A stretch of DNA of 64,000 nucleotides. It comes from Catellatospora sp. IY07-71. GTDB taxonomy: Bacteria > Actinomycetota > Actinomycetes > Mycobacteriales > Micromonosporaceae. The stretch is from the NCBI RefSeq assembly GCF_018326265.1, contig NZ_AP023360.1:226501-290500 (forward strand), written 5' to 3'. Every line of letters starts with the position of its first letter. Positions within the stretch are counted from its first letter, which is position 1. The position numbers and the translations under genes are program-made. Below the pieces are notes generated by a model. It saw only the letters and a program-made list of their open reading frames with translations, searched no databases and was not told where the DNA came from. Shown in pieces: positions 49,850 through 58,463 of this stretch.

Positions 49850-51292
49850 ATGACGGAGACTGCGGTCGAGGTGGTGGTCGGGACCGGGAGCGGGCGGGTA
49901 CGCGGGCGGGTCAGCGACGGCGTCGCGGTCTTCCTCGGCATCCCCTACGCGGCGGCGCCGTTCGGGGAGCACCGGTTCGCGTCACCGGCACCCGTGCCGG
50001 CCTGGGACGGGGTGCGCGACGCGCTCGCGTACGGGCCGACCGCGCCCAAGGCGCCGTTCCCGCCGCCGCTGGACCGGCTGCTCAGCGATCCGGACATCCC
50101 GGGCGAGGAGTTCCTCAACCTGAACGTGTGGGCGCCCGCCGGGGCCACCGGGCGGCCGGTCATGGTGTGGATCCACGGCGGCTCGCTGCGCAACGGCTCC
50201 AACAGCCTGCCCACGTACGACGGGCGTAACTTCGCCCGGGACGGCGTGGTACTGGTGTCGATCAACTACCGGCTCGGCATCGAGGGCTTCGGCGTCTTCC
50301 CCGACGCCCCGGGCAACCTCGGCCTGCGCGACCAGATCGCGGCCCTCGGCTGGGTGCGCGACAACATCGCCGCGTTCGGCGGCGACCCGGGCAACGTCAC
50401 CGTGTTCGGCGAGTCGGCCGGCTCCATCTCCATCGGCGCGCTGCTGACCAGCCCGTACGCGCAGGGGCTGTTCCGGCGGGCGGTGCTGCAGAGCGGCGCG
50501 CCGACCGCGCAGCAGCCCGAGGCGGCGGGCCGGTCCACCCGCATGATCGCCAAGCGGCTGAAGATCCCGGCCACCGCGGCGGCGTTCGCGGCCGTCCCGC
50601 CGGAGCGGCTGCTCGCGGCGCAGGTGGCGATCACGAAGGGCGGACCGCCGCTCGGCAACGGCAGCGGGTTCACCCTGTCCGTGGACGGCGACGTGCTTCC
50701 CCGCGACCCGATGGTCGCGCTGCACGAGGGCGCGGGGGCGGACGTGGAGCTGCTGCTCGGCTACAACGCCGAGGAGTACCGGCTGTGGTTCGTGCCCAGC
50801 GGGCTCGTCGACCGGATCAACCGGCTCACGCTGCGCCTGGCCCTGGCCAAGTTCCGGGTCAAGGCCCGCACCGCGCGCGTCTACCGGGCGGCCCGGCCGG
50901 AAGCGTCGCCCGGCGAGCTGCTCGGCGTCATCGCGACGGACCGCCTGCTGCGGCTGCCGCTCAACCACCTCGCCGACTTCCGCCTGCCCCACCGCACCTG
51001 GCTGTACGAGTTCGCCTGGCCGTCGCCGGTGGAGCGGCTCGGCGCCTGCCACGCGCTGGAGATCGGCTTCGTCTTCGACACCCTCGACTCGCCCGAGGGC
51101 CTTCCCCTGGCCGGCCCGAACCCGCCCCAGTCCCTGGCCGACGCCATGCACCGCGCCTGGGTCGACTTCGCCACCACCGGCGACCCCGGCTGGCCCGCCT
51201 GGGACGCCACCCGGCCCGTGATGCGCTTCGACGCCCCCGACTCCCGCCTCGTCCGCGCCCCCAACGACCCCGAACTCAACGCCTGGTCCTGA
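49850..51292 (+). CDS. carboxylesterase type B
   Basis: Alpha/beta hydrolase of 480 aa. Oxyanion region VMVWIHGGSLRNGSN, nucleophile Ser in VTVFGESAGSISIGALL, acid Glu in LLLGYNAEEYRLW, catalytic His in LGACHALEIGFVFD. The early VFLGIPYAAAPFGEHRF is the family's N-terminal signature. No signal peptide is visible, so cytosolic. It cleaves carboxylic esters; natural substrate unknown. Flanked by the AAGGGCACC repeats on both sides. Confidence 0.93.
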   Translation: MTETAVEVVVGTGSGRVRGRVSDGVAVFLGIPYAAAPFGEHRFASPAPVPAWDGVRDALAYGPTAPKAPFPPPLDRLLSDPDIPGEEFLNLNVWAPAGATGRPVMVWIHGGSLRNGSNSLPTYDGRNFARDGVVLVSINYRLGIEGFGVFPDAPGNLGLRDQIAALGWVRDNIAAFGGDPGNVTVFGESAGSISIGALLTSPYAQGLFRRAVLQSGAPTAQQPEAAGRSTRMIAKRLKIPATAAAFAAVPPERLLAAQVAITKGGPPLGNGSGFTLSVDGDVLPRDPMVALHEGAGADVELLLGYNAEEYRLWFVPSGLVDRINRLTLRLALAKFRVKARTARVYRAARPEASPGELLGVIATDRLLRLPLNHLADFRLPHRTWLYEFAWPSPVERLGACHALEIGFVFDTLDSPEGLPLAGPNPPQSLADAMHRAWVDFATTGDPGWPAWDATRPVMRFDAPDSRLVRAPNDPELNAWS

Positions 51293-51297
51293 GGAAA

Positions 51298-51349
51298 GGA
51301 AGGGCACCTTCTTAACGCTATGCGTAGTGGAAGGGCACCTTCTTAACGC
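51298..51349. repeat. 21-bp direct repeat of the AAGGGCACCTTCTT family
   Basis: GGAAGGGCACCTTCTTAACGC occurs at 51298-51318 and again at 51329-51349. Each copy carries the internal near-palindrome AAGGGCACCTT. It follows the esterase stop directly. Confidence 0.8.
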
Positions 51350-51473
51350 CACTGGGACCGGGCGCGGCGCCTGCCCTCGCCGCGCCCCCGCCTCGGGCCG
51401 CGCCGACTGCCCGAGGCGGGCGGGGTGCCCGGCCAAGATCGGTAGTTCGTGTCAGAACCTTGCCCCAGACCGC

Positions 51474-51590
51474 AGATCTTGACACGAGACCGCGATCTTC
51501 ACGCGCCAGACCACACATCCGGACACGAGACCCCGATCTTGACATGCGCGACCAGGCGAATCGGCGCCAGACGGCGATCTTCACGCCGAG
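51474..51590. repeat. degenerate 41-bp tandem repeat with GATCTT cores
   Basis: GATCTT occurs at 51494, 51535 and 51576, exactly 41 bp apart, with further copies at 51475 and 51631. GACACGAGACC is repeated at 51481 and 51522, also 41 bp apart. The gap 51293-51647 holds no gene. Confidence 0.6.
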
Positions 51591-51647
51591 GTCGGCATAC
51601 CTCGGTGCGGGACTGCGGCCCTTCCGGTGCGATCTTCCCGGGTCGGG

Positions 51648-52361
51648 TCAGGCGGGGCTGGACAGCTGGGCGGCGAGCAGCGCCGGAGCCTCGGCCAGGG
51701 ACGGGCCGTACCAGGTGAGGTGCCGGCCGGAGACCAGCGCGAAGGGCACGCCCGGAAACGCCTCCGGACCGTCGTCACGGGTGAACGCGTAGGGCTCGTC
51801 CGGCAGCACGACCAGGTCGGCGGCGCGGGCGTGGAGTTCGTCCAGGGACGGGCGGGGGTAGCGCTCGTCCGCGTCCGCGTACACGTTGGCGATGCCGAGC
51901 CGCCGCAAAACGTCCCCGGCGAAGGTGTCCGAGCCGAGCACCACCCATGGACGCCGCCAGACCGGGACGACCGCACGGCGCGGCGCGACGGCGGGCAGCC
52001 CCGCCCAGGCGGCACGGGCCCGGACCAGCCAGTCCGGCTCCCCGGCGGCACCCAGCACGGCCACCAGGCGGCCCAGCTCGTCGAGCGCCTCGTCCACCGT
52101 ACGGGGGTAGGTCACGTGCAGCGGCACGCCCGCCGCGCGCAGGGCGTCGGCGTCGGCCTCGCGGTTCTCCTCGACGTTGACCAGCACCAGGTCGGGCCGC
52201 AGCGCCAGCACGGCGGCGACGTCGGGATACTTGCTGCCGCCCACCCTGGCCACCGTGAGGCCCGCCGGATGCGTACACCAGTCGGTCGCGCCGACCAGCA
52301 CCTCGGGCACGGTCGCCGCGACCGCCTCGGTCAGCGACGGCACCAGGGACACGACCCGCAC
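51648..52361 (-). CDS. BtuF-like helical-backbone metal/corrinoid receptor, no signal peptide
   Basis: Protein of 237 aa matching class III binding proteins: start RVVSLVPSLTEAVAATVPE, then LVGATDWCTHPAG, VARVGGSKYPDVAAVLALRPDLVLV and the second lobe (WVVLGSDTFAGDVLRRLGIA). Relatives bind vitamin B12 or siderophores outside the cell, but this one begins directly with the first strand and has no export signal, so it may be cytosolic or wrongly started; no upstream in-frame signal is visible. No transporter genes are adjacent. Confidence 0.85.
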   Translation of the reverse strand: MRVVSLVPSLTEAVAATVPEVLVGATDWCTHPAGLTVARVGGSKYPDVAAVLALRPDLVLVNVEENREADADALRAAGVPLHVTYPRTVDEALDELGRLVAVLGAAGEPDWLVRARAAWAGLPAVAPRRAVVPVWRRPWVVLGSDTFAGDVLRRLGIANVYADADERYPRPSLDELHARAADLVVLPDEPYAFTRDDGPEAFPGVPFALVSGRHLTWYGPSLAEAPALLAAQLSSPA

Positions 52362-52370
52362 CGGACGAGA

Positions 52371-55300
52371 CTAGTCCGCGGTGGGCCGGTCGAGATCGTC
52401 GACCAGCCAGCGCAGCGCCTCGGCGGCGGGCAGCGGCTTGCTGAACAGGTAGCCCTGGCCGTACGGGCAGCCGATGTCGGCGAGGATCTCGCGCTGCTCC
52501 TGCGTCTCGATGCCCTCGGCGATGACCTCCAGGCCGAGCGTGTTGGCCAGCCGGACGATGCCCTCCACCAGCGCCCGCTGCTGCGCGGACACCGCGATCT
52601 CGCTGACGAACGACTTGTCGAGCTTCACCACGTCCAGCGCCATCTGCCGCAGGTAGCTCAGCGAGGAGTAGCCGGTGCCGAAGTCGTCGATCGCCACGCG
52701 CACGCCCGCCTCGCGCAGGTCGGCCAGGTCGGTCCAGACCTCCTCCTCCTCGTGCAGCAGCAGCGACTCGACGATCTCCAGCATGAGCCGGTTGGCCGGC
52801 AGCCCGGCCTCGTCGAGTTCGCGCAGCAGGTCGACCACGACGCCGGGGGTGCGGAACTGCCGGGCCGAGATGTTGATGCTGACGTACGGCCCGAGCCCGG
52901 CGTGCGTCGGCCACCGGGCGGCCATCGCCAGCGCCTGCCGGACGACCTGGGTGCCGATGGGCACGATGAGGCCGGACTCCTCGGCCAGCCCGATGAACTC
53001 GCCCGGCCCGAGCGTGCCGCGGTGCGGGTGCTCCCAGCGCACCAGCGCCTCCAGCCCGACCGTGCCGCCGCCGGTCAGCCCGACCACGGGCTGGAAGCGC
53101 AGGCTGAACTCCTCCTCGGCGATGGCCCGGTCGAGGTCGGCCTTCAGCTGCAGCCGCTCGACGAGCGCCTCGTGCAGGGCCGGCTGGTAGCGCCGCCACT
53201 GGCCCTTGCCCTCGCCCTTGGCGGAGTAGAGCGCCAGGTCGGCGTGGCGCAACAGCTCGTCGCCGTCGTCGGCGTGCCGGGTGGTGGCCACCCCGACGCT
53301 CGCGCCCGCGGGCACGACCTGGTCGCCGACGGGCACGGGCGCGGACAGCACCCGGATCACCTTCTCCGCGACGGCCTCGATCGCGCCGGTGCCCGCGGCG
53401 TCCTCGATCAGCGCGGCGAACTCGTCGCCGCCCAGGCGGGCGGCGGTGTCGTGCGGGCGGAGCACCCCCCTGAGCCGTTCGGCGACGGCGGTGAGCAGCT
53501 CGTCGCCGACCGGGTGGCCGAGCGTGTCGTTGACGTCCTTGAAGTCGTCGAGGTCGATGAAGAGGACGCCGGTGATGGCGCCGTTGCGCCGGGCCCGGTC
53601 CACCGCCAGGGTGACCCGGTCGATGAAGAGCGCACGGTTGGCCAGCCCGGTGAGCGAGTCGTGGAAGGCCCGGTGGGTCAGCTCGCGCTCCAGCCGCCGT
53701 CGCTGGGTGACGTCCCGCAGGGTGATCACGAGGCCGCCGACGGTCGGGTCGTCGCGCAGGTCGCGGCTGGAGACCTCGACCTGCAGCCGCCGGTTGCCGA
53801 AGCCCCACACGGTCCAGTCGGTGGTCTCGCCGCGCCGCTCCTGGCGGACCCGCAGCAGGTAGCCCGCGCAGCGCTCGCGCTCCTCCGGCACCACCAGGTC
53901 GAGCAGGTGGCTGCCCTCCAGGGCCTCGCGGCCGAACATCGCCGCGGCCGACGGGCTGCAGTAGCGGATGTCGTCGCCGTTCCCGACGATCATGATGACG
54001 TCGGCGGTGTTGTGCACCAGCGCCCGGAAGTACGCCTCGCTGTCGCGCCGGTTCACCTCGTCGTTGAGCATTATCCGGGACAGCGCCAGGGCCGCCTGCA
54101 CGGCCAGCACCTCCATCGCGCCCTGCAGCGTACGCAGTACGTTCTCGTCCGCCCCGACGAGCAGCGTGCCGATGCTCCGGCCGCCCGAGGTGCCGTTGGC
54201 CGGGGCGAGCGGGCAGCTCAGCACCGACGCGAACCCGGCCAGCTCGGCGGAGTGCGCCGGATGCAGCGCACGGGGGTCGGCCACGACCGCGGCTCGCGGC
54301 GGCGACGCGGCGGTGCCGGGAGGCACTGCCTCGTCCTCGTCGACGGCGAGCACGACGCGGTGCGGGCAGTGCGGGGGCATCAGCCCGGTGGCGGTCTCCC
54401 GTACCACGTCGGTGACCTGTGCTACGTCGGTCGCGGCGACCAGTTCGGCCCCGGCCTCGCGCAGCAGGCGCTCCCGGGCGAGCGAGTGCCGGTGCACCCG
54501 CATCGCGTCGACCAGCCGGATCAGCACCAGCACGAACATGGCGATGCAGAGCAGCGCGATGGCCTCGGCGTTGCGCACCGGTCCGCGCAGCGCCTGGAAC
54601 AGCAGCACGACCGGGGGGATGAACGAGGACAGGCCGAGCAGCACCACCCGGCGGCTGCTCAGCTCGGCGGTGGGCGCGGGCCCCGGCTCGGACAGCCAGA
54701 CCATGGACGGCAGCAGCGCGGCCAGGCCCCAGCCCCAGTACAGCAGCATCCAGCCGACGTCGAGCGGCCCGCCGATGTGCCAGAACCCGTCGAGCCGGGC
54801 GAACAGGTGCAGGTTGTCGCTGACGAACATCCCGGCGCTGCCGGCCGCCAGCAGCGCCACCGACGCGCTCCACCGGGCCAGGATCACGATGCGCACCACC
54901 ATCGCCAGCAGCAGCAGGTCGGCGAGCGGGTAGGCGACGGCCGCTATCTGCTCCAGCGCGGTCAATCCCGGTGTACGGAACCGCGGCTCGACGAGGAACA
55001 TCCACGCGAGCAGGCCCAGGGCGAGCAGGAGGGTGACCGCGTCGAGCACGCCGGCCCGGTCGCGCACCGGCGAGCCGGACCGGGCCAGTCCCATCAGACC
55101 CGCACTCATCAGCACGAACATGACCAGATAGCACATGTCGATGACGAACGGGACCTCGTACGGCGCGAGCCGGTCGCTGTTCAGCACGGCCGAGAAGGTG
55201 TCGCCTATGACGAACAGCACCAGCGCGCCCGCCAGCAGGCGCCAGGGCAGCGGCTCCCGCGGCCGGTGGCGGCGCACGCCGTACTCGATCGCGGCGGCGC

Positions 55301-55415
55301 CGCTCAGCCCGAGCACAGCCCAGATCGCCACCTGCCACGGCCTGATGGCGTAGAACAGCACGCCAAGCAGCACCATCCAGGCCGTGAAGAGCACTGAAAC
55401 GGCGCGAGACGACAC
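52371..55415 (-). CDS. membrane-bound GGDEF-EAL protein (c-di-GMP turnover)
   Basis: Protein of 1014 aa. About eight to ten N-terminal membrane helices (residues 1-310), a GAF-like region (about 330-450), a PAS domain (about 455-575, FRALVHNTADVIMIVGNGDD), GGDEF (about 580-735, with intact RLGGDEFAALIED) and EAL (about 745-1000, with VGLEALVRWEHP, IDDFGTGYSSLSYL and KLDKSFV). Both catalytic signatures are intact, so it could make and degrade c-di-GMP, tuned by light, redox or ligand through PAS/GAF. It is a single gene; the very long antisense frames across it are shadows. Confidence 0.96.
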   Translation of the reverse strand: MSSRAVSVLFTAWMVLLGVLFYAIRPWQVAIWAVLGLSGAAAIEYGVRRHRPREPLPWRLLAGALVLFVIGDTFSAVLNSDRLAPYEVPFVIDMCYLVMFVLMSAGLMGLARSGSPVRDRAGVLDAVTLLLALGLLAWMFLVEPRFRTPGLTALEQIAAVAYPLADLLLLAMVVRIVILARWSASVALLAAGSAGMFVSDNLHLFARLDGFWHIGGPLDVGWMLLYWGWGLAALLPSMVWLSEPGPAPTAELSSRRVVLLGLSSFIPPVVLLFQALRGPVRNAEAIALLCIAMFVLVLIRLVDAMRVHRHSLARERLLREAGAELVAATDVAQVTDVVRETATGLMPPHCPHRVVLAVDEDEAVPPGTAASPPRAAVVADPRALHPAHSAELAGFASVLSCPLAPANGTSGGRSIGTLLVGADENVLRTLQGAMEVLAVQAALALSRIMLNDEVNRRDSEAYFRALVHNTADVIMIVGNGDDIRYCSPSAAAMFGREALEGSHLLDLVVPEERERCAGYLLRVRQERRGETTDWTVWGFGNRRLQVEVSSRDLRDDPTVGGLVITLRDVTQRRRLERELTHRAFHDSLTGLANRALFIDRVTLAVDRARRNGAITGVLFIDLDDFKDVNDTLGHPVGDELLTAVAERLRGVLRPHDTAARLGGDEFAALIEDAAGTGAIEAVAEKVIRVLSAPVPVGDQVVPAGASVGVATTRHADDGDELLRHADLALYSAKGEGKGQWRRYQPALHEALVERLQLKADLDRAIAEEEFSLRFQPVVGLTGGGTVGLEALVRWEHPHRGTLGPGEFIGLAEESGLIVPIGTQVVRQALAMAARWPTHAGLGPYVSINISARQFRTPGVVVDLLRELDEAGLPANRLMLEIVESLLLHEEEEVWTDLADLREAGVRVAIDDFGTGYSSLSYLRQMALDVVKLDKSFVSEIAVSAQQRALVEGIVRLANTLGLEVIAEGIETQEQREILADIGCPYGQGYLFSKPLPAAEALRWLVDDLDRPTAD

Positions 55416-55700
55416 AATTCCCTCCGGCTAACACTATTACGGTGCCGATGCCGCAACGCGAAAACCAACGTTTCGGGCAAAGCCGGGCACGCTCGTCGAT
55501 CGCTTTGAGCACCGCTTGCCGGACCGGGTAATCTGACCGCCTGCCCCATGGCACCGAGGCTGTCTCACATAAAGAACTGCCGAAGCCACCGTCGCGCATC
55601 CCCGACGACAGGCCCGGCCGCCCGGCCCGCTGCATCCCCCGCAGCCCGCCACCCGGCGCCGGTCCGGTCCGCGCGGCGAACGACGGAAGGAAGCACCTCC

Positions 55701-56750
55701 GTGACCCCCACCGTGCCCCACCGGCGTCCCCGCCGAAGGCGCTCGGCCCGCCTCGCGGTGCTGCTCGCCGCACTGATGGTCGTGACCGGCCTAGCGCCCG
55801 CCGCGCCCGCGCTGGCCGAGCCCAACGAGGGCAGCTCGAAGACCCTCAAGCAGCTCCGGGAGAACCTGGACGCCGCCGCCAAGGGCTACCTGGAGGCCCA
55901 GGCGGCCCTGGAGGCGTCCGAGGTCAGCCAGAAGGCGCTCGCCGCGGAGCTGGCCACGGCCGAGACCGAGCTGGAAGGGCTGCGCCAGAACGTCGCCGCG
56001 TACGCCGCCGAGGCGTACAAGACCGGCAAGCTCGGCCTGGTCAGCCTCATGATCGACGGCTCCGGGCCCGGCTCGCTGCTGGCCAAGGCCGGCGCCATGG
56101 ACCGGATGACCCAGCGCGACCAGAGCAAGATGCGCGACTACCGCACCCGCAAGCAGGAGGTCACCGCCAAGAAGGCGGCGATCAACGTGCAGGTCAGGCT
56201 GCAGCAGGACGCGCTCAAGGAGATCGAGAAGCGCAAGAAGGCGGCGGAGAAGGCGCTGGCCGTGGCCGACGGGCGCAACTCCAGCGGCTACATCAACCCG
56301 AACTCGCCGCTGGCCAAGCCCGCGCCGCGCAACTCCGACGGCTCCTGGCCGAAGGAGAGCTGCTCGATCGACGACCCGACGACCGGCGGCTGCATCACCC
56401 CGCGCACCCTGCACGCGATGACCCAGGCCAAGGCCAACGGGTTCAAACGGTATGTCTCCTGCTACCGCTCCGGCGGCGACGGCGAGCATCCCAAGGGCCG
56501 GGCATGCGACCACGCGTCGGCGACCGACGGGTTCAAGAACTCGTCCGCCTCCGGCGGGGACCGGACCTACGGCAACAACCTGGCCGCGTTCTACGTCAAG
56601 AACGCGAGCCGGCTGGGCGTCATGTACGTCATCTGGTACTGCCAGATCTGGGTCAACGGCGCCTGGAAACGGTACAGCTCGACCGGCACCACCTGCGGCG
56701 ACAGCCCGGCCGGCGACCATACCAACCACGTACACGTGTCGATCCTCTGA
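55701..56750 (+). CDS. secreted coiled-coil protein with peptidase-like C-terminal domain
   Basis: Protein of 349 aa from a GTG behind GGAAGGAAG. A twin-Arg-rich N-terminus and hydrophobic core ending in APALAEP form a signal peptide. Residues about 45-215 are coiled coil (LKQLRENLDAAAKGYLEAQA, KAAINVQVRLQQDALKEIEK). The C-terminal domain has two Cys pairs and GEHPKGRACDHASA plus NHVHVSIL, that is H-x6-D and H-x-H, like the zinc site of DD-peptidase/hedgehog folds. It probably acts on peptidoglycan, with the coiled coil as regulator, as in RipA-like proteins. Confidence 0.85.
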   Translation: MTPTVPHRRPRRRRSARLAVLLAALMVVTGLAPAAPALAEPNEGSSKTLKQLRENLDAAAKGYLEAQAALEASEVSQKALAAELATAETELEGLRQNVAAYAAEAYKTGKLGLVSLMIDGSGPGSLLAKAGAMDRMTQRDQSKMRDYRTRKQEVTAKKAAINVQVRLQQDALKEIEKRKKAAEKALAVADGRNSSGYINPNSPLAKPAPRNSDGSWPKESCSIDDPTTGGCITPRTLHAMTQAKANGFKRYVSCYRSGGDGEHPKGRACDHASATDGFKNSSASGGDRTYGNNLAAFYVKNASRLGVMYVIWYCQIWVNGAWKRYSSTGTTCGDSPAGDHTNHVHVSIL

Positions 56751-56850
56751 GCATCGCCGGCGAGCGGGGCGTCTCCTCCGGGAGGCGCCCCGCCGCGTTT
56801 CGCGCCCGCAACGGTGGCATGGCGGGCGCGCGGGCGGGCACAGTAAGGGC

Positions 56851-57054
56851 ATGACGAACGTCGGGGATCCGCCGCAGTACTTCTGGTGCATCAAGCACAA
56901 CAGGGTGGAGCACGGTGACGACAAGTGCCCGTCGAAGTTCCTCCTCGGCCCCTACCCCTCACCGGCCGACGCCGAGCAGGCGCTGTCCCGGGTGAAGGAG
57001 CGCAACGAGCAGTGGGAGGAGGAGGACGCCCGCTGGAGCGGGGACCCCTCCTGA
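56851..57054 (+). CDS. small conserved-looking hypothetical protein
   Basis: Protein of 67 aa: PQYFWCIKHNRVEHGDDKCP with two Cys and two His, then LLGPYPSPADAEQALSRVKE, a helix with acidic end. Possibly a small metal-binding protein; I recall similar short actinomycete proteins with the GPYP-x-x-x-EA pattern. Convergent with the MaoC gene. The ribosome site is weak (AAGGGC). Confidence 0.75.
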   Translation: MTNVGDPPQYFWCIKHNRVEHGDDKCPSKFLLGPYPSPADAEQALSRVKERNEQWEEEDARWSGDPS

Positions 57055-57062
57055 ACCCCTGA

Positions 57063-57545
57063 TCACCGCGGGACGGCCGCCGCCTCCCGCAGCAGGATCG
57101 TCAGGTCGGCGGTGGCCACGCGCTGCCGCCGGCCGGCGTGCTCCGACTCGAACGTCAGCCGGACCACGACCTCGGCGAAGCCCTTCGGGCGGGTCCGCGT
57201 GGACAGCAGCTCGGCCCCCATCCGGACCTGCGCGCCGACCGGCACCGGGGCGCGCAGCCGCAGGCTGTCCAGCCCCTGGTTCACCGTCATGTCGGTCCCG
57301 TCGACCCGCCAGATCTCGGCGAGCAGGGTCGGCGTCAGCGACATGGTCAGGAAGCCGTGCGCGATGGTGCCCCCGTAGGGCCCGGTCGCCGCGCGCTCGG
57401 GATCGGTGTGGATCCACTGGTCGTCCCAGGTCGCCTCGGCGAAGAGATCCACCTGGCGCTGGGTGATCTCGTGCCACTCGCTGTGTCCCAGGAAGGTGCC
57501 GACGGCGTCGGCGAGGTCGCGTACGTGTGTCACGGTCGTCGGCAC
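57063..57545 (-). CDS. MaoC-like (R)-hydratase
   Basis: Hotdog-fold protein of 160 aa. The hydratase-2 motif appears as DDQWIHTDPERA...GPYGGTIAHGFLTMSL, with catalytic Asp and His. It likely hydrates enoyl-CoA esters in (R) configuration; substrates range from fatty acyl to mycolate or polyketide intermediates. Cytosolic, single gene, no pathway neighbours. Confidence 0.92.
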   Translation of the reverse strand: MPTTVTHVRDLADAVGTFLGHSEWHEITQRQVDLFAEATWDDQWIHTDPERAATGPYGGTIAHGFLTMSLTPTLLAEIWRVDGTDMTVNQGLDSLRLRAPVPVGAQVRMGAELLSTRTRPKGFAEVVVRLTFESEHAGRRQRVATADLTILLREAAAVPR

Positions 57546-57695
57546 AGCGGCATCCTAAACGGACGCGGGGCTTTTGTGAGCCGGTGCGGGGAGCACTTCC
57601 GGCCGATGCGCTGAGCCGGTCCGCCCGAGCGTGTGCGAAGCTGCCTCGAGTTTTCCCGACAGCGCGTCTTCCGCGCGTTCTCTTTGGAGGTCTTC

Positions 57696-58463
57696 GTGGC
57701 CTGGTTCATCGGCCAGTCGCTCCTCATGATCTTGATCTCGTTCCTGCTCGGCCTGCTGGTGGGCTGGCTTATCTGGAGCAGGCGCGGCAAGTCCAACCCC
57801 GACAGCAGCACCACGTCCGAGCAGCCCACCGCCGCCGTGACGCCGGCCGACGACGCGCCGGTCCCGGCCGCCGTCGTGGCCCCCGCGCCCGCCGAGAGCA
57901 CGGCACAGGCCAAGCCGGCGCGCAAGAACGGCAAGAAGGCCGCCGCGGCGCCCGCCGACGACCAGATCGAGGTGCAGCAGCACCCGGTGTCGCTGGTCGC
58001 GCCGATCGCCAAGCCGGCCGAGCCGCAGCCCGCGGCCGAGCCGGAGGTCGTGGCCGAGCCGGAGGTCGCGCCGGTCGCCGTTGCCGCCGAGCCGGACGAC
58101 TCGATGGAGGCCATCGTCGAGCGCGCCGAGGCGGCCCAGTCGGCCGGGTTCGCCGCCGAGGCCGCCAAGCTGACCCCCGAGGAGGTCGTGCTGGTCGCCG
58201 CGGGTGACAACCTGCAGCGCATCGAGGGCATCGGCCCGCGGATGGAGGCGGCGCTGACCGCGGCCGGGCTGGGCACGTACGCCGCGCTCGCCGAGGCGGA
58301 CAACGACACCCTGCGCAATGCGATCGAGGCCCAGGGCCTGAAGTTCGCGCCCGCGCTGCTCACCTGGGCCCGCCAGGCCCGGCTGCTCGCCGACGGGGAC
58401 GAGGAGGCGCTGGCCGACCTGCAGCGCCGCCTGGTCGCCGGGCGCGACACGGGACGGGAATGA
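57696..58463 (+). CDS. membrane-anchored protein with C-terminal helix-hairpin-helix-like domain
   Basis: Protein of 255 aa from a GTG with GGAGG nine bases upstream. One N-terminal membrane helix (SLLMILISFLLGLLVGWLIW), a long Ala/Pro/Glu-rich linker (about 35-150) and a folded end LQRIEGIGPRMEAALTAAGL, then YAALAEADNDTLRNAIEAQG, which matches the H3TH/HhH pattern in which I-G-P/x-G precedes a helix. Such domains are found downstream of OmpA-like genes. Its stop overlaps the next ATG by 4 bp, so the two proteins are made together at the cell envelope. Confidence 0.85.
   Translation: MAWFIGQSLLMILISFLLGLLVGWLIWSRRGKSNPDSSTTSEQPTAAVTPADDAPVPAAVVAPAPAESTAQAKPARKNGKKAAAAPADDQIEVQQHPVSLVAPIAKPAEPQPAAEPEVVAEPEVAPVAVAAEPDDSMEAIVERAEAAQSAGFAAEAAKLTPEEVVLVAAGDNLQRIEGIGPRMEAALTAAGLGTYAALAEADNDTLRNAIEAQGLKFAPALLTWARQARLLADGDEEALADLQRRLVAGRDTGRE

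Noticed and set aside
46298-49972. Open frame of 1224 codons on the minus strand
   Set aside because: Only the last 554 codons encode the sigma factor. The rest is antisense to the FAD dehydrogenase gene and has shadow composition.
51627-55773. Two very long frames (1256 codons plus, 1332 codons minus) over the GGDEF-EAL gene
   Set aside because: They are high-GC shadows of the minus-strand GGDEF-EAL and BtuF-like genes, rich in Arg, Gly and Pro, without domains.
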